Source: Cellulomonas shaoxiangyii
Lineage (GTDB): Bacteria; Actinomycetota; Actinomycetes; Actinomycetales; Cellulomonadaceae
DNA: 64,000 nucleotides
Assembly: GCF_004798685.1 (NCBI RefSeq)
Contig: NZ_CP039291.1
Coordinates: forward strand, 1-64,000
Direction of reading: 5' to 3'
Part shown: positions 14,310 to 22,073 of the stretch, piece by piece
Numbering within the stretch: position 1 is the stretch's first letter
Layout: each line of letters opens with the position of its first letter
Position numbers and translations under genes: made by a program
Notes under the pieces: generated by a model
What the model was told of the DNA's origin: nothing
The model's database searches: none
Seen by the model: only the letters and a program-made list of their open reading frames with translations

Positions 14310-17177
14310 GTGATCGGACAGGTGGGCCGGCGATTGACTGACGAAGTGCGGAACTGGGCGACCACCCAGGACCGCGATCGACAGATCTATGAGATGCGTC
14401 TTTCTGGTGCACGCCTCGAAGCGATCGGGCACGCCTTCGGGCTCACCCGTGAACGCATCCGGCAAATCGTCGGACAGATGGGCGGCGTCGACCGCGAAGA
14501 CGTCGCAGCAGCACGGAGCGCGAGGCGGGAGGCGGAGGAAGCACAACTGCGCGACCGGATCCTCGCTGTCGTTGCAACGGGCCTCGCTAGATCGTCGGCG
14601 CAGGCAGCCACGATGGTGGGGACGGACGAGGCCACCGTACGGCGCCTCGGGGGGAGGGCCCTCACCACATGGCTCGGCTCCACGAGACCGCCCAGGACTC
14701 GGTGGGCCGCGTCGGATGTCATTGGGGCCCTGCGAGTCGCTGCAACGTACGAGTGGCCACTGTCTCGAGCTGCCTACCAAGATCTGGTCGATACAGGGGA
14801 GATCGAAGGCCCAAGCTCTGCCCGGATCGAGCAACTCCACGGCTGGGCCGCCGCATGTGAGTTGGCGGGAATCGAGAGCTCGCGGCGTCGGCGTAGGGAC
14901 TACCAGTCGACATGGACCGACGACGACCTGTGGCACTTCGCGCGTAAGTACATCGAGCACTGCGGGTCGACGGCACCGTTTCACGGGTTCGACGTCTGGC
15001 GCATCGAGCACGCGCCAGACGCGCCATCGAGCGGCGTCTTGCGACGGCGACTCGGCAAGTGGAACGGCATCCGACGCACCATCCTGTTCGAGGGAGATTC
15101 GATGAGCGAGGAGACGCTCACTGGCAAGGAGTCGCTCCGCCTCGATGAGCAGCTCGTCGACCGCATGGACGACGAGAGTCGTGTGCGCGTCTGGAAGTCC
15201 GTGATCGACATCTTGGAGCGCGGTCCGCAGCGCACGGGCGTCGGGGGGCAGACCGGCCTTGCGCTGGGCTACGTGCAGTCGGGGAAGACGACGTCGATCA
15301 CGGCCCTGATCGCCGCAGCAGCGGACCAGGGCTACCAGATCATCGTGGCGCTGCTCGGAGGTACCAACCTCCTGCTCGACCAGAACAAGGACCGGTTGGA
15401 GAGCGCACTCGGGACGCAATCGCGCAAGGACTATCGATGGGTCACTGAGGTGAACCCCTCTGGAGCCGCGACGGCCAAGCGCATCGGGGCGCGGATCGAG
15501 GGAGGACGAGCGGTCCTGATCCCCGTGCTCAAGCACGCGGGCCGACTCAATGCTCTCGCGTCCGTGCTCGACAAGGTGCCCGAGATCGAGCGCGTCCCGG
15601 TGCTGATCATCGACGACGAGGCTGACCAGGCTTCGCTGAACACGAGCTCGACGGCAGAGAGCAAGACCTACGAGGCGATCCGTATCCTGCGCTCACGCGT
15701 GCCGAAGCACCTCTACGTCCAATACACGGCCACGCCGTACGCGCCACTGATGCTCGATGCAGATGATCTGTTGAGTCCCGACTTTGTCGAGTTTCTCGAG
15801 CCCGGCAATGGATATACTGGTGGCCGCGAGTTCTTTGTCGAGTTCGCTGACCAGGTCATCCGGGACGTGCCGCTCTTGGAAGAGCAGCCAGCAAAGGCGC
15901 CTCCCCTCGAGCTGCCTCGGAGCCTCGTGGCGGCATTGGGCTCGTTCGTCGCGGGTGCTGCGTTGCTGGTCCAACATCAGCCCGATGCAGCGCCTGTGAG
16001 CATGCTCATCCACTCCACCCAGAGGAACGACGTCCAAGAGCGGTATCGCTTCCTGGTCGAGCGCGAGCTCCGAAAGTGGAGGACCGCCGCGGACACAGCT
16101 GTGGCGGTGACCGACCTCCCCGAGTCCGTCGGGAAGGAGCGGACCGTCCTGACTGAGCGAGGGGCGCCCGACGTCGACGACGCAATGTTCATCGATAAGG
16201 TTCGGTGGGTGCTGCGTGAGACGTCGCTCTGGCTCGTCAACTCTACGTCGGCGCTCAACAAGGTCGAGTGGAACGTTACGCCGGTACACATACTCATCGG
16301 CGGCAACAAACTCGATCGCGGGTTCACGGTGGAAGGCTTGACGGTCACGTACATGAACCGGCCCCCCAGCACACAGGTCGATACGCTCGAGCAGCGCGCG
16401 CGCGCTTTCGGCTACCGGCGTGACCAGCTGCCCTATTGCCAGTTCTTCGCGACGAAGCGAAGCATCCGCTCCCTGAGAGACATCGTCTTCACAGAGTACG
16501 ACCTTCGGGCCCAACTTCAGGACCACGTCGATGCTGGCGGCACCGTGCATTCGTGGGCGCGTGACGTCGGCCTGATGCTCCCTGAGGGGATGAAGCCGAC
16601 GAGGGATGTCGTCGTGAACCAGCTGGACTATCTCGCTCTCGGTTGGTCGTCCGTTCGCCTGCCGCGTCTGAATACCGCATCTCTGGCCACCAACCGTGCG
16701 ATCGCCGCGGAGATCGGGCTGTTCGACGCTCCGCCCGTCGACTATGGACGGCTCCTGTTGAGGACCGTCGACATCACCGTGGCTGAGGTCTTGGAGAAGG
16801 TCGTCGCGAGATGGTCTGCCGACGAGTACGGGCCGTCGTGGAGGCTGCGGGACGTCTCCGAGGCGCTTGCCCGGCACCACGATCAGGAGCAGAGGGTCCC
16901 CGTAATCCTCATGGAAGACGACGGCCGGCCACGGCTTCGCAAGTGGGACGTCGAAACGGGCTTCGTCAACCTCTTCCAGGGGCGCGACAACGTGCGCAGC
17001 AACGGTGGGGCGGCATACCCAGGAGACCGGGCCATCGGAAACATCGCTGACGACTCCAGCTCGATCGTGGTCCAGATCCATCGCGTCGCTCGCCGCGACG
17101 ACCCAGGTACCGAGCTGCTCACGCTCGCCGTCCATCTCGGCGACCGCAAGATCGTTCGAAAAGGAGCCACCGCGTGA
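14310..17177 (+). CDS. Z1-domain P-loop ATPase with N-terminal DNA-binding repeats
   Basis: A 955-aa ATPase of the Z1 family (PF10593), a superfamily-II-like group known beside cytosine methylases and Vsr in restriction systems. Walker A GYVQSGKTTS lies near residue 321, Walker B LIIDDEAD near 433, a TAT motif in VQYTATPYA near 472, and the Z1 signature GGNKLDRGFTVEGL near 666 followed by the FGYR motif near 700. The N-terminus adds a sigma-region-4-like helix-turn-helix (residues 20-55, ending RERIRQIV) and two segments (about 118-180 and 190-250) of the WTDDDL...PSSGVLRRRLGKWN pattern seen in homing-endonuclease-associated repeats; both are my reading. Start GTG 14310 is tentative: GTG/TTG alternatives follow at 14322, 14334 and 14346 and no strong ribosome site decides. 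First gene of a tightly overlapped operon. Confidence 0.85.
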   Translation: MIGQVGRRLTDEVRNWATTQDRDRQIYEMRLSGARLEAIGHAFGLTRERIRQIVGQMGGVDREDVAAARSARREAEEAQLRDRILAVVATGLARSSAQAATMVGTDEATVRRLGGRALTTWLGSTRPPRTRWAASDVIGALRVAATYEWPLSRAAYQDLVDTGEIEGPSSARIEQLHGWAAACELAGIESSRRRRRDYQSTWTDDDLWHFARKYIEHCGSTAPFHGFDVWRIEHAPDAPSSGVLRRRLGKWNGIRRTILFEGDSMSEETLTGKESLRLDEQLVDRMDDESRVRVWKSVIDILERGPQRTGVGGQTGLALGYVQSGKTTSITALIAAAADQGYQIIVALLGGTNLLLDQNKDRLESALGTQSRKDYRWVTEVNPSGAATAKRIGARIEGGRAVLIPVLKHAGRLNALASVLDKVPEIERVPVLIIDDEADQASLNTSSTAESKTYEAIRILRSRVPKHLYVQYTATPYAPLMLDADDLLSPDFVEFLEPGNGYTGGREFFVEFADQVIRDVPLLEEQPAKAPPLELPRSLVAALGSFVAGAALLVQHQPDAAPVSMLIHSTQRNDVQERYRFLVERELRKWRTAADTAVAVTDLPESVGKERTVLTERGAPDVDDAMFIDKVRWVLRETSLWLVNSTSALNKVEWNVTPVHILIGGNKLDRGFTVEGLTVTYMNRPPSTQVDTLEQRARAFGYRRDQLPYCQFFATKRSIRSLRDIVFTEYDLRAQLQDHVDAGGTVHSWARDVGLMLPEGMKPTRDVVVNQLDYLALGWSSVRLPRLNTASLATNRAIAAEIGLFDAPPVDYGRLLLRTVDITVAEVLEKVVARWSADEYGPSWRLRDVSEALARHHDQEQRVPVILMEDDGRPRLRKWDVETGFVNLFQGRDNVRSNGGAAYPGDRAIGNIADDSSSIVVQIHRVARRDDPGTELLTLAVHLGDRKIVRKGATA

Positions 17178-18283
17178 CTGAGAGCCCGTCTGGGATTCGT
17201 TCCGGCGTCCCGATGCAGGTGCCGATCTCGGCGCTCTTGCTCGACCCCTTCAACCCTAGGCTCCCAGAGTCGCTCCGCGGTGGGGACCAGTCCGACTTAG
17301 CCGTCGTGCTGGAGATGGGATTCGACGCGTTCGCAGTCGCGCAGTCGGTCGCGGACAACGGGTTCTTCGCCGCCGAGCCATTGATTGCGATCCACGACGA
17401 GATCCCTGGAAAGTACGTCGTCGTCGAGGGAAACCGTCGGCTCACCGCGCTGATCGGACTGTCTCACCCCGAGATCCGAGAGCAGTTCGCGGATCCTTCG
17501 CGATGGGAGGCGGTCGCGGAGAAGGCTGCTATGTCGCCTGAGGTCGCCGTGCCGATCGTCGTCCACACCAACCGCGAGGCAACGCACGTGGAGGTGTCGC
17601 GTGCGCACGTCGTTGGCAAGCTCCAGTGGCGGCCGTACATGCAGGCCCGCTTCATCGCGGCTCGGGTAGCCGAGGGGCGCACTATCAAGGAAGTCGCCGA
17701 CCTGATCGGCATCACGAAGAGCAAGGCCGCCGACCTCTACCGAGACCAGGCGATCGTGGCACAGGCCGAGACCGCCGGCCTGAACACGGGTGAGGTGGAG
17801 CGCGCATTCTCCGTACTGACGGTGGCGATGGGCAACACGAAGCTCCGTGACCACATTGGCGCGCCCCTGGGTTCTCGGCTCGAGCCCGGTCAAGCTCCGG
17901 TGCCGCCTGGAAAGATTCCCGAACTCAAGGAGGTCATCTCCTGGGTCTTCGGCGACGAGGAGGCGGAACCGGTCATCACCGACTCCCGTCAGATGAGCGC
18001 ACTCGGTAACGTCGTGGCGAGCGAGGTCGGGTTGGCCTCGCTTCGATCAGGCAAGAGCCTCGAGGAGGCTAAGCAGCAGGTCCAAAGCGCTGGTATGGAC
18101 CCTCGGGAACGGCTGCTCAAGCGGATGACGGCTGCCACGAACGCGCTCGGCGCAGCAAGTGACGACCTGGCCGAGCACGCGACCGACAAGCAGGTGGTCG
18201 GCCTCGTTTCCGACCTGGAGTCTCTGGTCGAATCGATGCGTAACGTCATCGATCAGGCAGCGAACGAAGCGCGTGCCCAGTGA
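17174..18283 (+). CDS. ParB-like domain protein of the Z1 operon
   Basis: 369-aa protein with an N-terminal ParB/Srx-type domain: VPISALLLDPFNPRLP opens it, and VVVEGNRRLTAL near residue 84 is the conserved GxRR nucleotide-binding motif. A helix-turn-helix follows (GRTIKEVADLIGITKSKAADLY, about residues 175-197). The C-terminal half is helical and unassigned. Such proteins bind DNA and, in chromosome partition, act as CTP switches; here the partner parA is absent, so partition is unlikely. GTG 17174 overlaps the Z1 stop by 4 bp, behind AAGGAG. It probably supplies DNA binding or regulation for the defence operon (inference). Confidence 0.8.
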   Translation: MTESPSGIRSGVPMQVPISALLLDPFNPRLPESLRGGDQSDLAVVLEMGFDAFAVAQSVADNGFFAAEPLIAIHDEIPGKYVVVEGNRRLTALIGLSHPEIREQFADPSRWEAVAEKAAMSPEVAVPIVVHTNREATHVEVSRAHVVGKLQWRPYMQARFIAARVAEGRTIKEVADLIGITKSKAADLYRDQAIVAQAETAGLNTGEVERAFSVLTVAMGNTKLRDHIGAPLGSRLEPGQAPVPPGKIPELKEVISWVFGDEEAEPVITDSRQMSALGNVVASEVGLASLRSGKSLEEAKQQVQSAGMDPRERLLKRMTAATNALGAASDDLAEHATDKQVVGLVSDLESLVESMRNVIDQAANEARAQ

Positions 18284-19149
18284 CGATCCGCGGTCGGGCC
18301 CGCATAGCCGACTGGATCGAGGTTGGGCTCCTCGTACGAGGGCCACGACCGCTCGGGCTTGACCCGCTTCAGTCGTTCTTCGAGTCGTCGATCGGTCTCG
18401 AGCCGCAGCAGGTAAACACGGGTGTTCGAGAGATGGCGCGCCGCGGGGCGTTGCTTGGTGCCCGCTACCCCTTCAAGGTCCATGGGGAGTACGCAGTGCA
18501 GTCCACGACGGACGCTGCACGGTCGACGTACATGACCGCTGCCCTGATGGCGCCCGGTAACCCGGTCCGCGAGTACCTCAAGGCGGCCCCCGACGAGTCG
18601 ATGGCGGTGACGTTCGAGAATCTCGTTGCAAGCGCGGCCGCGGGTATCTGGGGCGATGCTGGTCATGCGCTCAGATTCGGTTGGCCGTCCGAGATCGGCC
18701 GGCCACCGGAGTTCGACGCTGCTATCAACTGGCTGGCTCACAGGATCGGCGTCAGCGTCGGGCAGGGCTATCGACAGCCACGCCGCAGGGATGGCGGCGT
18801 CGACGTAGTCGCGTGGCGGCCCTTTCCCGACGGACGATCAGGGTTCCCGGTTTTGCTCGTACAGTGCACGTTGCAGGAGAACCTCCTGGCGAAGGGTATG
18901 GATGTCGATACGAGACTCTGGAGTTCGTGGCTGGCGATGGACGTCGACCCGACCACCGCGCTGGCCACTCCGACGGTGGTTCCCCCTGGGGCGGTCTGGA
19001 ACGAGCTTGCGCTCAAGTACATGGTGCTCGACCGCATCAGGCTGATCGGTCTGTCACCGGCGGCGACTGCGGAGCAACTAGCGGTGGACTGGGTCGCCGC
19101 CACCGTCGAGGGCCTTCGTGAGCACCTGGAAGAGATCAGAGAGCTGTGA
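18280..19149 (+). CDS. Probable PD-(D/E)XK-type nuclease of the Z1 operon
   Basis: 289-aa protein that I do not recognise by name. The best clue is the block GGVDVVAW (near residue 172) followed by PVLLVQCTLQEN (near 192), which fits the D...(E/Q)xK-like active-site layout of Mrr-type restriction enzymes, with Thr where Lys is usual. Upstream, residues 1-100 look like a helical/winged-helix region. It overlaps the ParB-like gene by 4 bp (GTGA) and the next gene by 4 bp. Its place in the operon is where the restriction subunit is expected. Function is inferred from motif and context only. Confidence 0.55.
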   Translation: MTIRGRARIADWIEVGLLVRGPRPLGLDPLQSFFESSIGLEPQQVNTGVREMARRGALLGARYPFKVHGEYAVQSTTDAARSTYMTAALMAPGNPVREYLKAAPDESMAVTFENLVASAAAGIWGDAGHALRFGWPSEIGRPPEFDAAINWLAHRIGVSVGQGYRQPRRRDGGVDVVAWRPFPDGRSGFPVLLVQCTLQENLLAKGMDVDTRLWSSWLAMDVDPTTALATPTVVPPGAVWNELALKYMVLDRIRLIGLSPAATAEQLAVDWVAATVEGLREHLEEIREL

Positions 19150-19433
19150 GGATCCAGAAGCAGGACGTCGTCAGGGAGATCGCCGACGCGCTCGGTCGAG
19201 AGGCACCGACGATGTCGACGGGGTCGACGGAGCCGAGAGCGATCTTCGACATGATCGACAAGGAGCTTGCGCTCGGGCTTCCACCCGGGCTCACCAAGCC
19301 GCAGATCGCCCAGGCGATCGTCGAGTCGTCGGGTGAGGTCTGGGGACCGGATTACGAGTCGCGAGGCGGGACGGTGACGCTAAGGGGTCTTCAGGCGGTG
19401 AGGGAGGCCGTCCGGTTCTACCTCGGGAGCTAG
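19146..19433 (+). CDS. 95-aa protein of the Z1 operon, winged-helix-like
   Basis: Small protein beginning at GTG 19146, overlapping the preceding stop by 4 bp. It reads as a compact helical domain: KQDVVREIADALG, TKPQIAQAIVESSGE, then a GGTVTLRGLQAVREAV strand-helix segment. This resembles a winged-helix DNA-binding module often joined to restriction enzymes, here as a separate polypeptide. No catalytic motif is visible. It could be a specificity subunit or regulator of the nuclease encoded just upstream. A 183-bp gap follows before the methyltransferase. Confidence 0.6.
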   Translation: MRIQKQDVVREIADALGREAPTMSTGSTEPRAIFDMIDKELALGLPPGLTKPQIAQAIVESSGEVWGPDYESRGGTVTLRGLQAVREAVRFYLGS

Positions 19434-19616
19434 GTGCCGTTGCGCCACAGTCCACGCGCGCCGCCCCGAGCGCGAGCGATCCGCTAAGCTGGGGCCTAGC
19501 TGAAAGCTTAGCTAAGCTCGAAGGCGTCGTCCGGTGACAGCCGGTCGCGACTCGGCTACCGTACGAGTGTTTCGAACACACGTTCGAGTTGGTGCACAGC
19601 GTCGGAGGAGGTCCAG
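19434..19616 (+). promoter_or_regulatory. dcm promoter region with operator-like palindromes
   Basis: Two symmetric elements stand out. A perfect 14-bp palindrome AGCTTAGCTAAGCT occupies 19505-19518, and GCTAAGCT at 19483-19490 forms an inverted pair with its left half. A second inverted repeat, TCGAAC at 19572-19577 with GTTCGA at 19582-19587, lies closer to the start. GGAGGAGG at 19604-19611 is a strong ribosome site for GTG 19617. Methyltransferase genes of restriction systems are often controlled by a C-protein or by the methylase itself through such sites; the binding factor here is unknown. Confidence 0.5.
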
Positions 19617-21077
19617 GTGGCAACGTCGACGGATGTACCGTTCAGGTATATCGACCTCTTCGCAGGGATCGGCGGTTTCGCCGCCGCTCTCGAGGCGTTC
19701 GGCGGCGAGTGTGTCTACTCTGTGGAGATCGACGCGTCGGCAGCTAAGGTCTACGAGCGCAACTGGGGCCACTCGCCGCTCGGTGACATCACCAAGGACG
19801 CCAACGATGGTGCCATGAACGTCCCGCCGCACGACCTGCTAGCCGCCGGCTTCCCGTGTCAGCCGTTCTCTAAGTCAGGGGCGCAGCGCGGCATGGAGGA
19901 GACTCGCGGCACGCTCTTCTGGAACATTCTCAAGATCATCGAGGCACACCACCCGACGATCGTGCTCCTCGAGAACGTGCGAAACCTGGCCGGGCCGCGA
20001 CACAAGCACGAGTGGGACCTAATCATCCGGACGCTCCGGGACGAGGGGTACCGGGTCTCGTCGAGCCCGACGGTCTTCTCGCCCCACCTGCTGCCCCTCG
20101 AGCGCGGCGGCCGCCCGCAGGTGCGTGAACGCGTGTTCATCACGGCCACCTATGACCCTGACGGGATCCTCGAGGGTGTCGATCCACTTCCCGCACTGTC
20201 CAATAGAACGCAGCGAGGCACGGAAGAGTGGAGCCTGCTCCATGACCTTCCTGTCGACGGTACGAGTGAGGATCCGGGCACAAGGCTGACCAAGGCTGAG
20301 GTTGCATGGATCGATGCCTGGGACGATTTCGTCACCACGATGTGGGCGGAAGTGCAGAAGACCACGGCTGATGGAAGAAGGCTGGCCGCCCTCCCAGGGT
20401 TCCCGATTTGGGCAGACCACTGGGTGACGTCGGAAGAGTTGGCCCTCTGGATGGTCGGAGGGAATTCGCCCTACGGCACGGCCGACGTTCCGAACACCTG
20501 GGACGCGGTGCCGGCCTGGAAGAAGACGTTTCTGCTCAAGAACGCCGAGTTCTACACGCGGCACAAGGCGCAGCTTGACCGGTGGGCTTCTCGGCACGAT
20601 CTTGCGTCGTTCCCGCCTTCCCGTCGGAAGCTCGAGTGGCAGGCCCAGCACGCGGCGACGTTGTGGGAGTGCGTTCTACAGCTTCGGCCGTCGGGAATCC
20701 GCGCTAAGCGTCCGACGCACGTTCCTGCCCTTGTTGCGATCACGCAGACATCGATCATCGGCCCGCTGCGCCGTCGACTCACGCCTCGGGAGGCCGCTCG
20801 CCTCCAGGGATTCCCCGACAACTTCGACTTCGGTCCGCAGCGTTCGGCAGTTACGTACAAGCAGCTCGGGAACGGCGTGAACATCGGCGCCGTGTGGAAC
20901 GTGCTCCGGGCGCACGCAGAACGGGATGCTGCGATCCTCCGGAGCACCGAGAGGGGCCACGCTCTACTGAAGGCGCTCGTCGACGACGCACCCAAGACGC
21001 CCGACGACCGCCTCGACGCCGTCGTGGCTCGGGGGCGCGCCAGATTCGCCGACGCGAAACTCGCGCTTCCGGTGTGA
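19617..21077 (+). CDS. C5-cytosine DNA methyltransferase
   Basis: Transfers a methyl group from S-adenosylmethionine to carbon 5 of cytosine. Motif I DLFAGIGGF (residue 12), motif IV with the catalytic cysteine GFPCQPFSKSG (near 78), motif VI LENVRNL (near 118), motif VIII RPQVRERVF (near 165) and the late motif QLGNGVN (near 416) are all in place, with a long target-recognition region between about 200 and 390. 486 aa. The target sequence cannot be read from the protein. Paired with vsr downstream (4-bp overlap) and divergent in control from the Z1 operon, which runs in the same direction upstream. It should protect host DNA from the associated nuclease. Confidence 0.93.
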   Translation: MATSTDVPFRYIDLFAGIGGFAAALEAFGGECVYSVEIDASAAKVYERNWGHSPLGDITKDANDGAMNVPPHDLLAAGFPCQPFSKSGAQRGMEETRGTLFWNILKIIEAHHPTIVLLENVRNLAGPRHKHEWDLIIRTLRDEGYRVSSSPTVFSPHLLPLERGGRPQVRERVFITATYDPDGILEGVDPLPALSNRTQRGTEEWSLLHDLPVDGTSEDPGTRLTKAEVAWIDAWDDFVTTMWAEVQKTTADGRRLAALPGFPIWADHWVTSEELALWMVGGNSPYGTADVPNTWDAVPAWKKTFLLKNAEFYTRHKAQLDRWASRHDLASFPPSRRKLEWQAQHAATLWECVLQLRPSGIRAKRPTHVPALVAITQTSIIGPLRRRLTPREAARLQGFPDNFDFGPQRSAVTYKQLGNGVNIGAVWNVLRAHAERDAAILRSTERGHALLKALVDDAPKTPDDRLDAVVARGRARFADAKLALPV

Positions 21078-21550
21078 ACGGACCCCCGGTTCCGACTCGG
21101 CCCCAGCATGTGCCGACACACCCCGGATCCTCGTCTGCCGCCGTTTCGAAGCGGATGAGCGCGGCGAAGCGACGTGACACCGGCGCTGAGATGGCGCTGC
21201 GGCGGGCGTTGCACGCGCTCGGCCTCCGCTATCGAGTCGCATACCCGGTGCCGGGTCAACGTCGACGAACGATCGATGTCGCGTTTACGCGTTCGAAGGT
21301 GGCTGTTTTTGTCGACGGGTGCTTCTGGCACGGCTGCCCCGAGCACGGCACCATGCCGCGATCAAACCAGGAGTGGTGGGAGACGAAGATCGGCGCAAAT
21401 CGCGCCCGAGACCGTGACACCGACCGGGTTCTCGGAGAATCGGGCTGGACAGTCGTTCGGATCTGGGAGCACGCGGCGCCCGGCGCTGCTGCCCAGCGGG
21501 TTTACGGGATCGTAGGACTTCGCGCCGCATCGAGGATCACAGACAGTTGA
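21074..21550 (+). CDS. vsr: Very short patch repair endonuclease Vsr
   Basis: Nicks next to T in T:G mismatches that arise when 5-methylcytosine deaminates, limiting the mutagenic cost of the adjacent methylase. The 158-aa product has RRDTGAEMALRRALHALGLRY in its N-terminal half, the catalytic Asp in TIDVAF, and the Vsr hallmark FVDGCFWHGCPEHG near residue 79. GTG 21074 overlaps the methyltransferase stop by 4 bp; an internal start at MSAAKRR (residue 28) is also possible. Last gene of the island. Confidence 0.9.
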   Translation: MNGPPVPTRPQHVPTHPGSSSAAVSKRMSAAKRRDTGAEMALRRALHALGLRYRVAYPVPGQRRRTIDVAFTRSKVAVFVDGCFWHGCPEHGTMPRSNQEWWETKIGANRARDRDTDRVLGESGWTVVRIWEHAAPGAAAQRVYGIVGLRAASRITDS

Positions 21551-21556
21551 CTGACG

Positions 21557-21618
21557 AAGCCACGATTGGTAGAGCGCGCCTTCGTGGGCGGGGTTGGCGG
21601 TTCGATTCCCCTTCGGCC
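21557..21618 (+). pseudogene. tRNA-like relic at the right end of the island
   Basis: The stretch reads like the D-loop to 3' end of a tRNA: ATTGGTAGAGCGC, then an anticodon-arm-like hairpin around TTCGTGG, then GGTTCGATTCCCC followed by TTCGGCCCC. The 5' acceptor half is missing and the T-stem is mispaired, so it is not a functional gene. Its last 25 bases resemble the 3' end of tRNA-Ala at 13355-13379 at 18 positions, which would fit a degenerate attachment-site duplication bordering the island. The match is imperfect. Confidence 0.5.
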
Positions 21619-21725
21619 CCGTGGAGCGCGTGGCTTGTCGCATTGAACAGGCCTACGTTCCGCGGGCGTGCGCCTGGTGCGGACACACCGCGGGAAGGGA
21701 CGTGCGCTCGTGCCTGGCCCGGACG

Positions 21726-22073
21726 TCAGGTGTGCAGGTGGGACCGCCAGTCCGCGGGGACGCGCCCTGCCGGCCCGGGCACGGGCTGGTCGTCCGGGCG
21801 GCTCTCCGGCGGGGCCAGCGCCGGGCCGCGCGCGTAGTCGTCGGCGGCGTAGTCCCAGAACCAGTCCTCCCCCGGCTCGAACGAGCGCACCACCGGGTGG
21901 CCGGTGGCGTGCCAGTGCGCCGTGGCGTGCTGCGACGGCGACGTGTCGCAGCAGCCCACGTGGCCGCACGCCGCGCAGCGGCGCAGGTGCACCCACCAGC
22001 CGCCGTCGGCGTCGCACTCCACGCAGCCGGGGCCGCTGGGCGGGACGGTGGGGTCGATGGCGTCGACGGTCAT
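21726..22073 (-). CDS. UBP-type zinc finger protein
   Basis: 115-aa protein made almost entirely of a zf-UBP-like zinc-binding fold: CVECDADGGWWVHLRRC, then CGHVGCCDTSPSQHATAHWHATGHPVVRSFEPGE. In eukaryotes this fold binds the ubiquitin C-terminus; the bacterial versions have no known ligand. Its ATG overlaps the stop of the upstream histidine kinase by 4 bp, so the two are translationally coupled and probably work together. The C-terminal 30 residues are Pro-rich. Confidence 0.85.
   Translation of the reverse strand: MTVDAIDPTVPPSGPGCVECDADGGWWVHLRRCAACGHVGCCDTSPSQHATAHWHATGHPVVRSFEPGEDWFWDYAADDYARGPALAPPESRPDDQPVPGPAGRVPADWRSHLHT

Noticed and set aside
19168..19433. 95-aa protein as a toxin-antitoxin antitoxin
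   Set aside because: It overlaps the nuclease gene and has the look of a DNA-binding helper; no toxin of a known family follows.
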